This document shows positions 58,573 to 64,000 of a stretch of 64,000 nt of DNA, piece after piece. The stretch covers positions 71,589 to 135,588 of the forward strand of contig QAOA01007038.1 of assembly GCA_003255065.1 (NCBI GenBank). Reading direction: 5' to 3'. A model generated the notes under the pieces. The model was given only the letters and a program-made list of their open reading frames with translations. It was not told the DNA's origin and made no database searches. The stretch is from Cercis canadensis (lineage: Eukaryota; Streptophyta; Magnoliopsida; Fabales; Fabaceae). Position numbers and translations under genes: made by a program. The first letter of the stretch is position 1. Each line of letters begins with the position of its first letter.

Positions 58573-59074
58573 TCATGCCCAAATGCACCATATGGTTATG
58601 AAGAGATAATACCTTACTATAAGAAGAATGATCATGAGAAGGAATGAATCTATGCACCATGCTTTTGCCCGCATTCAGACTATGATTTTGTTGCCTGATC
58701 CAAGGAGTTAGCCCTCCACTTCAATCGTAAAACATGTGGATTCTGCAGTCTATTTTGTGTATGATAACTTTCTCTCTGTCACAATAAATGTCAGTGACAA
58801 AGTCATTGTTCTTCAGGAGCAGAGGAATGGTGTCAGTTGCATTGCCCCCAACTCATCCAAGGCAGCGTTCCATTATGAACTTGTCGCTACATCTCATGGA
58901 TGCTCTCGAAAGTTACAATCTTTAATCCAAAACAGTCAAGGCCATATTGCATTTACTCCTTCATTTGTGTTCCTATTGATACCATCTGATTTTTTCTGTT
59001 ATGGACAGCTGAAGTTGGACCTCTGCATAGGGTGGAATGTTAACTCATCACCCCGCGTATCCATACATTTGTAG
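58573..59074 (+). pseudogene. SINA-like exon 2, distal part
   Basis: Resumes in frame with SCPNAPYGYEEIIPYYKK, then NDHEKE and a TGA where the family has Cys. Further stops and at least one frame change follow. Later conserved pieces are VTINVSDKVIVLQEQ, SSKAAFHYELVATS and LLIPSDFFCYGQLKLDLCI, ending with TAG at 59072-59074. Confidence 0.85.
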
Positions 59075-59921
59075 AGGTTATTGGAACCAAACCTTGGTTG
59101 GAGAATGATATGAATTTGTGCACATTTTTGTTTGTTTGTTTTGTCACAGTCAAGAATGAAGTTATATTTTAGTTTATTTTTTAAAAAAGATTTTTTTTCC
59201 CTTGTTGAGGAAAACTTGATGTTTTCTGTAGGCATATTTACTTTTGCTAATAAAATTTGTACACAATAAGTAGTAAATAAGAACTGTACTAATTGTTGGC
59301 ATAAGCCAACCTGTTCTTGTTGAAAAAGTATTGTTTGAGGGAGTAAAGAAGACTAGCATGATTGCATGGGACTGTATAGTTTATATTCCAAACTTCTGTT
59401 TTTGTTTTCTTCTTGAGTTTTCTCCACTCATGCCATGTTTTGCCCCCTTTGAAACTAGTTGGAATTCGGGGAGAAAATAAGTTAGATCAAACTAGATCAC
59501 AATTTAAACAAGACAATTTAGGGTTAGGATTTATTTTTTTGACTTGAGTCTATCTTAAATTAAATACGTTGACTTAATCTAAGCCTAAAAGTCAGACTGT
59601 TAGCTGCTCAAAAGCAGCCTATCTCATTACCATCCCTAGCTGTAGTGCATGATTTTCTTACCATGTTGAGGAGCTTTGTGGTGGGATTACAACAGTCATA
59701 ACATGTATCGTTTCTTTCACCACTAACTTTGGTATTTTTTTTTCCAAGTAATTATTTCCAAACAAAAAGCTTTCTGGTAAAAAATTATTAAAGAACAAAG
59801 TTTTGATGCAATCGTAAGCAATTTTTAATGATAAATCTGCAAAGGGAAGTTAAACACTTTTCGTTTTTTGTTCTTTCTATAGAAATGGTATATATTAAAA
59901 AGTATATATAATTGTACAAGC
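59075..59921. other. 3' flank of the SINA-like gene
   Basis: AT-rich; probably old 3' UTR and intergenic DNA. No gene, repeat boundary or RNA gene recognised. Confidence 0.4.
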
Positions 59922-60296
59922 TCAGCATGTGCGTCGCTGTCTCCTGCTGAGCCAGACCAACCCATCTTCAAAGAAATTTGGAAACTGAAATGTCACCCTC
60001 GTTTAAAGCACTTTCTATGGAAATGTGCTCACTCTTCACTCCCCGTTTCAGAAACAATTCTTTCTAGAAGAATAAATGTTGCACCCATGTGTAGATGTGG
60101 CACTTCAGAAAACATTCTTCACTGCCTTAGAGATTGTACCAGAAGTTATGAGTTATAGAAGAGACTAAATTGCAAAGACGAGTTCTTTGAAGGTAAACCA
60201 GAAGAATGGTTGCTTGCCTCGATCTTAGACCTTCCCACAATCTCTTCAACATTCCATGGCCCACTCTATCCCATTATTTCTGTTGGACCATATGGA
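59922..60296 (+). pseudogene. LINE zinc-binding (zf-RVT) remnant
   Basis: Plus-strand frame from about 59949: IFKEIWKLKCHPRLKHFLWK, then SLPVSETILSRRI and MCRCGTSENILHCLRDC. This is the reverse-transcriptase zinc-binding domain of plant L1-type LINEs or a descendant of it (W-KIKHFLW, CxxC...HxxxxC). A TAG follows after SYEL. It is abutted on the right by a Copia LTR. Confidence 0.7.
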
Positions 60297-60694
60297 TGTT
60301 GAATTATAAACTTGATCAAATCCATAATCAAAAGCCCAAGATCCAAATAAAGTGAAAGATATTTATAGAGAAATTTCTACAATTTTCTAGTTAGTGCATG
60401 ATATTTAATCTCCAAGTTAGATAAGTCATTTCCAAGATAAAAGACTCATTTCCAAGTCAAGTGACTAATTTTTGAGATGGATGACTCATATTCTAAAGTC
60501 ATTAGTTTTTATTAAGTAATTTATGTTTTGTGGTGTATGTTGATTGTATTCTCCTATAAATAAGAAGGCTTGTAAGTTGTTTTGATCAAACAAGAAATTT
60601 GAGAGTATTTTCAATAACAAGCTTTTTCTTCTTAAGCGAGTTGTATTAGAGAGTTTGAGAATTTAATTATTTTTGAGTGAGTTTCCTTCCAATA
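60297..60694 (+). repeat. 5' LTR of terminal Copia element
   Basis: About 398 bp, inferred from TGTTGAATT and the position of the primer-binding site; no second LTR is available in the window to confirm the ends. Confidence 0.6.
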
Positions 60695-60697
60695 AAA

Positions 60698-60708
60698 TGG
60701 TATCAGAG
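60698..60708 (+). other. Copia primer-binding site
   Basis: TGGTATCAGAG a few bases after the LTR. Confidence 0.85.
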
Positions 60709-60845
60709 TGACCTGTTGAAAGGAAAGGTACCCCTATAGCATATCAAATCGAAGATCTCGATGAAAGGAATGCAACGCCACTAGAATCAACCTGATTGGA
60801 GTACGGACGCGCTGAAGCTGCTGTAAAGAGAAGTTGAAACAAGAC

Positions 60846-61815
60846 ATGGCCAATGATATGACTTCCTTTCAAGTTCCTACACTAATAAATGACAACTACG
60901 ATAATTGGAGAATAAAAATGAAGGCTCTTTTGGGTGCACACGATGTTTGGGAGGTCTTAGAAAAGGGTTATAGTGAGCCAGAGAATGAGGTTACTCTAAC
61001 CTCAACTCATAGAGAAAACTTGAAAGACACACGGGAAAGAGACAAGAAAGCTCTCTTTCTCATCTATCAAGCCTTATATGATGATGACTTTGAGAAGATT
61101 TCAAGTGCAAGCTCCGCTAAGGAAGCATGGGAGAAGTTGCAAACTTCTTACAAAGGATCCGAATAAGTGAAGAGAGTTCACCTTCAAGTGTTAAGAGGTG
61201 AATTTGAATCCCTTCAAATGAAAGCATTCAAGTCTATTTCTGATTACTTCACAAGAGTGTTGATCATTTTCAACCAGTTGAAAAGAAATGGTGAAGAGAT
61301 AGAAGATGCTAGAGTAATGGAAAAGACACTCCTCTCTTTACATCCAAAATTCGATCACATCGTTACAACAATTGAAGAAACAAAGAATTTGGAGGAAATG
61401 ACAATCGAGTAACTTCAAGGATCTTTACAAGCCTATGAAGAAAAGCAAAAGAAGAAGCAAGAGACTTCAAAGCAACTCCTCAAGGTGCAACTCAAGGAGA
61501 AAGAAGAAACCCAAGGCTACAATAGAAATCAATGTGGTCAAGGAAGGGGTTGAGGCCAAGGACAAGGTAGAGGTTGTGATCGTGGACGAGGTTGGAACAA
61601 CAACAATTACAACAACTATGAAAAGGGAGATAGCTCACCAAGAGGTCATGGAAAAGGAAGTTCGAACTCAAGGTATTCCAAATATCAAGTTCAATGTTAT
61701 AATTGTCAAAAGTTTGTTCATTGTGCATCAAAATGTAGAGCTCCTAACAACAAAGTTGAGGAGAGGACCAACTATGTGGAGGAGAAGACCAATGAAAAAG
61801 GAATTCTTCTTCTAG
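60846..61815 (+). pseudogene. Copia gag, broken
   Basis: MANDMTSFQVPTLINDNYDN opens gag, followed by WRIKMKALLGAHDVWEVLEK; stop at 61164-61166 after YKGSE, then [20 protein letters not shown] in the next frame. The CCHC knuckle CYNCQKFVHCASKC (61694-61736) is intact in spacing. Confidence 0.85.
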
Positions 61816-62710
61816 CACAAAAGGAGAATGATGGTGGCCAAGAAAGCTTATGGTATCTTGACACTAGTGCAAGCAATCACATGTGTGGAAGGAAAGACAT
61901 GTTCGTAGAGATAAATGAATTAGTTTGTGGAAATGTTTCATTTGGAGATGATTCTAATATACAAGTGAAAGGAAGAGGTAATATTCTTATCCGTTTGAAA
62001 GATGGGAGACATCAATTTATTTCCAATGTTTACTATGTGCCTAATATGAAGAGTAACATATTGAGCTTAGGGAAACTCTTAGAGAAAGGTTATGATATTC
62101 ACATGAAGGATATAATCTTTCAATAAGAGACGATCAGAATAATTTCATTGCTAAAGTCCCAATGATGAAGAATAGAATGTTTATGATCAATATCCAAGAT
62201 GATGTTGGAAAGTGTCTAAAAGCTTGCTATAAAGATGCATCATGGTTGTGGCATCTTCGATTTGGGCATCTTAATTTCTGAAGTTTGGAGCTGCTATCTA
62301 AGACAGAGATGGTGAAAGGACTCCTTTGCATCAACCATCCGGACTAGCTTTGCGAAGGATGTCTACTTGGGAAGCAATTTAGAAAAGGCTTTCCAAAACA
62401 ATCAGAATCAAGAGTAAGAGATTACCTAAAGAATTTTGGGCAGAAGCTATACCTTGTGTTGTGTACCTTTTAAATCGATCACCCACTAGAAGTGTATGGG
62501 GTAGAACACCACAAGAAGCATGGAGTGGAAGAAAGCCCACCATCTTACACCTAAGAGTTTTTGGATGCGTAGCCCATGTTCATGTGCCAGACGAGAGAAG
62601 AACCAAGCTAGATGATAAGAGTGAAAGTTTCATCTTCATTGGCTATGACTCAAGTTCGAAGGGGTACAAGTTGTACAATCCAAATAAAAAACAGCTTGTG
62701 ATTAGCTGAG
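61776..62710 (+). pseudogene. Copia protease and deleted integrase
   Basis: Protease reads LDTSASNHMCG, with Ser for the Gly of DTGA. The pre-integrase HLRFGHLNF and CEGCLLGKQFRKGFPKQS are followed almost at once, near 62400, by RLPKEFWAEA-like sequence in another frame: the whole DDE core is missing. The integrase C-terminal region is at 62461-62709 (FGCVAHVHVPDERRTKLDDK). Confidence 0.75.
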
Positions 62711-62989
62711 ATGTGATATTTGATGAAGAAGGAGAATGAGATTCTGGATCTCATAACAACAACTTTACTTTTGATCTTCCACCTGAAGAAGAAGAGCAAG
62801 CAAAGGAGCAACCACAAGAAAAGTCGACCACCCCACCTGCAATGCCAACATCAGCTACCCTTAGAGACTTATCACCTTCATCAAGTGAAAGACTAATGCC
62901 TCGTGAACGAAGACTTCAAGATCTCTATGAAGAAACTAAAGTTCTTGATAATTTTACACTATTGTTTCTTTGCTGATTGTGAACCAGTG

Positions 62990-64000
62990 ACTTTTCAAGA
63001 AGCTGCATAGAAAAAGAAATGGAGAGATGCGATGGATGAAGAAATCAAAGCCGTTGAGAAGAATAACAGTTGGGAGCTACCCACTATTCTAAAAGGGCAC
63101 AAGGCAATTGGTGTCAAATGAGTGTACAAGACAAAAAGAAATGCTAAGGGAGAGGTAGAAAGACACAAGGCGAGGCTTGTTGCGAAAGGCTATAGTCAAA
63201 AAGTTGAAATTGATTATGATGAGGTATTTGCTCCTGTTGCTCACTTAGAAACTATAAGGCTAATTATTTCTTTAGCTGCTCAGAACAAATGGAAGATCCA
63301 TCAGATGGATGTAAAATCTGTCTTCCTAAATGGAGTGCTTGAAGAAGAAGTCTATATTCAACAACTGGTAGGTTATGAGATCAAAGGCCATGAAGACAAA
63401 GTTTTATAGTTAAATAAGGCTCTTTACGGATTAAAGCAAGCACCAAGGGCATGGAATAGTCAAATTGACAAGTATTTTCAAGATAATGGCTTCACCAAAT
63501 GCCCCTACGAGTCTGCTCTTTATGTCAAGATAAAAAATGGAGATATTCTAATAGTGTGTTTGTACATGGATGTTTACCGGCAATAATCCAAGTTTATTTG
63601 AAGAATTCAAGAATGTGATGGCTAGGGAGTTTGAAATGACCGACATGGGCTTGATGGCATACTACCTTAGATTTAAAGTTAAGCAAACAGAAGAAGGTAT
63701 ATTCATCTCCCAAGAAAGCTATGCAAGGGAGATACTTAAGAAGTTTAAGATGGAAGGTTGTAAGCCAGTAAGCATGCTAGCCAATTGTGGAGTGAAATTA
63801 TCTAAGTATGATAATGGTGAAAGCATAGATCAACAATGTTCAAAAGTTTAGTTGGAAGCTTGCGCTATCTGACATGCACAAGACTGGATATTCTTTATGC
63901 AGTTGGACACATGAGTCGATATATGGAGAATCCAACTACCACCCATTTCAAAGAAGCTAAGAGAATCCTTCACTATATCAAAGGTACAATTAATTTTGGC
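62990..64000 (+). pseudogene. Copia reverse transcriptase, broken
   Basis: KWRDAMDEEIKAVEKNNSWE, a TGA at 63119, then KARLVAKGYSQKVEIDYDEV, IHQMDVKSVFLNGVLEEEVY, a stop, ALYGLKQAPRAWNSQIDKYF. The catalytic YVDD is reduced to YMD followed by a shift at about 63570. Then FTGNNPSLFEEFKNVMAREF and later frames to the window edge. Confidence 0.8.

Larger units (their letters stand above)
41795..59074 (+). pseudogene. SINA-like RING E3 ubiquitin ligase, disrupted
   Basis: Remains of a SEVEN IN ABSENTIA-like gene. Parts: exon 1 41795-41938, exon 2 proximal 52514-52642, exon 2 distal 58573-59074. Exon 1 ends ...LADPGVLDCFICYKALSIP then IFQ before a GT donor at 41939-41940; exon 2 opens after AATTCAG with CENGHIACSSCCVKL, then NKCPLCSKPIGYNRC. 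Together they give a complete C3HC4 RING (CFIC, C-H, CSSC, CPLC), phase 0 at the junction. The intron is where SINA-like genes have one, as I recall. A Copia element splits exon 2 inside ...ESFQI|SCPN. The distal part holds the SIAH zinc finger and substrate-binding fold, but key Cys are lost and stops occur (58645-58647 and others). The family transfers ubiquitin to substrates; this copy cannot. Confidence 0.85.
60297..64000 (+). mobile_element. Degenerate Copia retrotransposon, running off the window
   Basis: LTR start TGTTGAATTATAAAC at 60297, primer site TGGTATCAGAG at 60698-60708, gag from ATG 60846, then protease, integrase and RT up to the window end. Stops and internal deletions throughout. 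The 3' LTR is outside the window, so the length is unknown. Confidence 0.85.

Overview
The window is nuclear DNA from a seed plant, probably a eudicot, taken from a draft scaffold (N positions at 12387, 25776 and 42798, and a 184-base gap at 51131-51314). The evidence is GT-AG introns, strongly AT-rich intergenic DNA, nested LTR retrotransposons of Copia and Gypsy type, MITEs, and remnants of plant gene families (folate-biopterin transporter, SINA-like E3 ligase, GID8). I saw no bacterial, organellar or CRISPR-like system.

Layout. 0-5.6 kb: transposon-rich flank with a Mutator-type foldback MITE (670-1203, 9-bp target duplication), a 3.7-kb element with long inverted arms (1393-5058) and a smaller MITE. 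7.7-11.7 kb: the one gene that may still work, a two-exon folate-biopterin transporter (FBT7-type) on the minus strand with a 2.7-kb intron; exon 2 carries one apparent extra base. A 156-bp piece of its promoter/leader is copied at 19780-19935. 12-28.9 kb: AT-rich DNA with two solo LTRs (16180-17311 and 22904-24333, each with a perfect 5-bp duplication), a GID8 exon fragment, two hAT-like elements, a Mutator-like MITE with internal 33-bp repeats (26153-26547) and Gypsy debris.

28.9-40.6 kb: a decayed Copia element (28957-40639) split by a 7.0-kb non-autonomous Gypsy element (31908-38905, minus strand) whose only long ORF (553 aa) joins a gag-like segment to a region I do not recognise. 41.8-59.1 kb: a SINA-like RING E3 ligase gene on the plus strand that has been pulled apart. 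Exon 1 is at 41795-41938. The intron, originally about 0.44 kb, has grown to 10.6 kb by a hAT-like element (42001-43990) and a chromovirus (44033-52159) that itself received two further LTR insertions. Exon 2 is cut by a 5.9-kb Copia element (52643-58567) with duplication AAATA, and the distal exon is full of stops. 59.9-64 kb: a LINE zinc-finger remnant and a third degenerate Copia element running off the window.

The genes do not form a pathway. What links them is nested insertion: each element boundary below was fixed by TG/CA or inverted ends plus a target duplication where one could be seen. The N positions lie in direct repeats or a homopolymer, so some local duplications, above all 51315-52022, are likely assembly artefacts.
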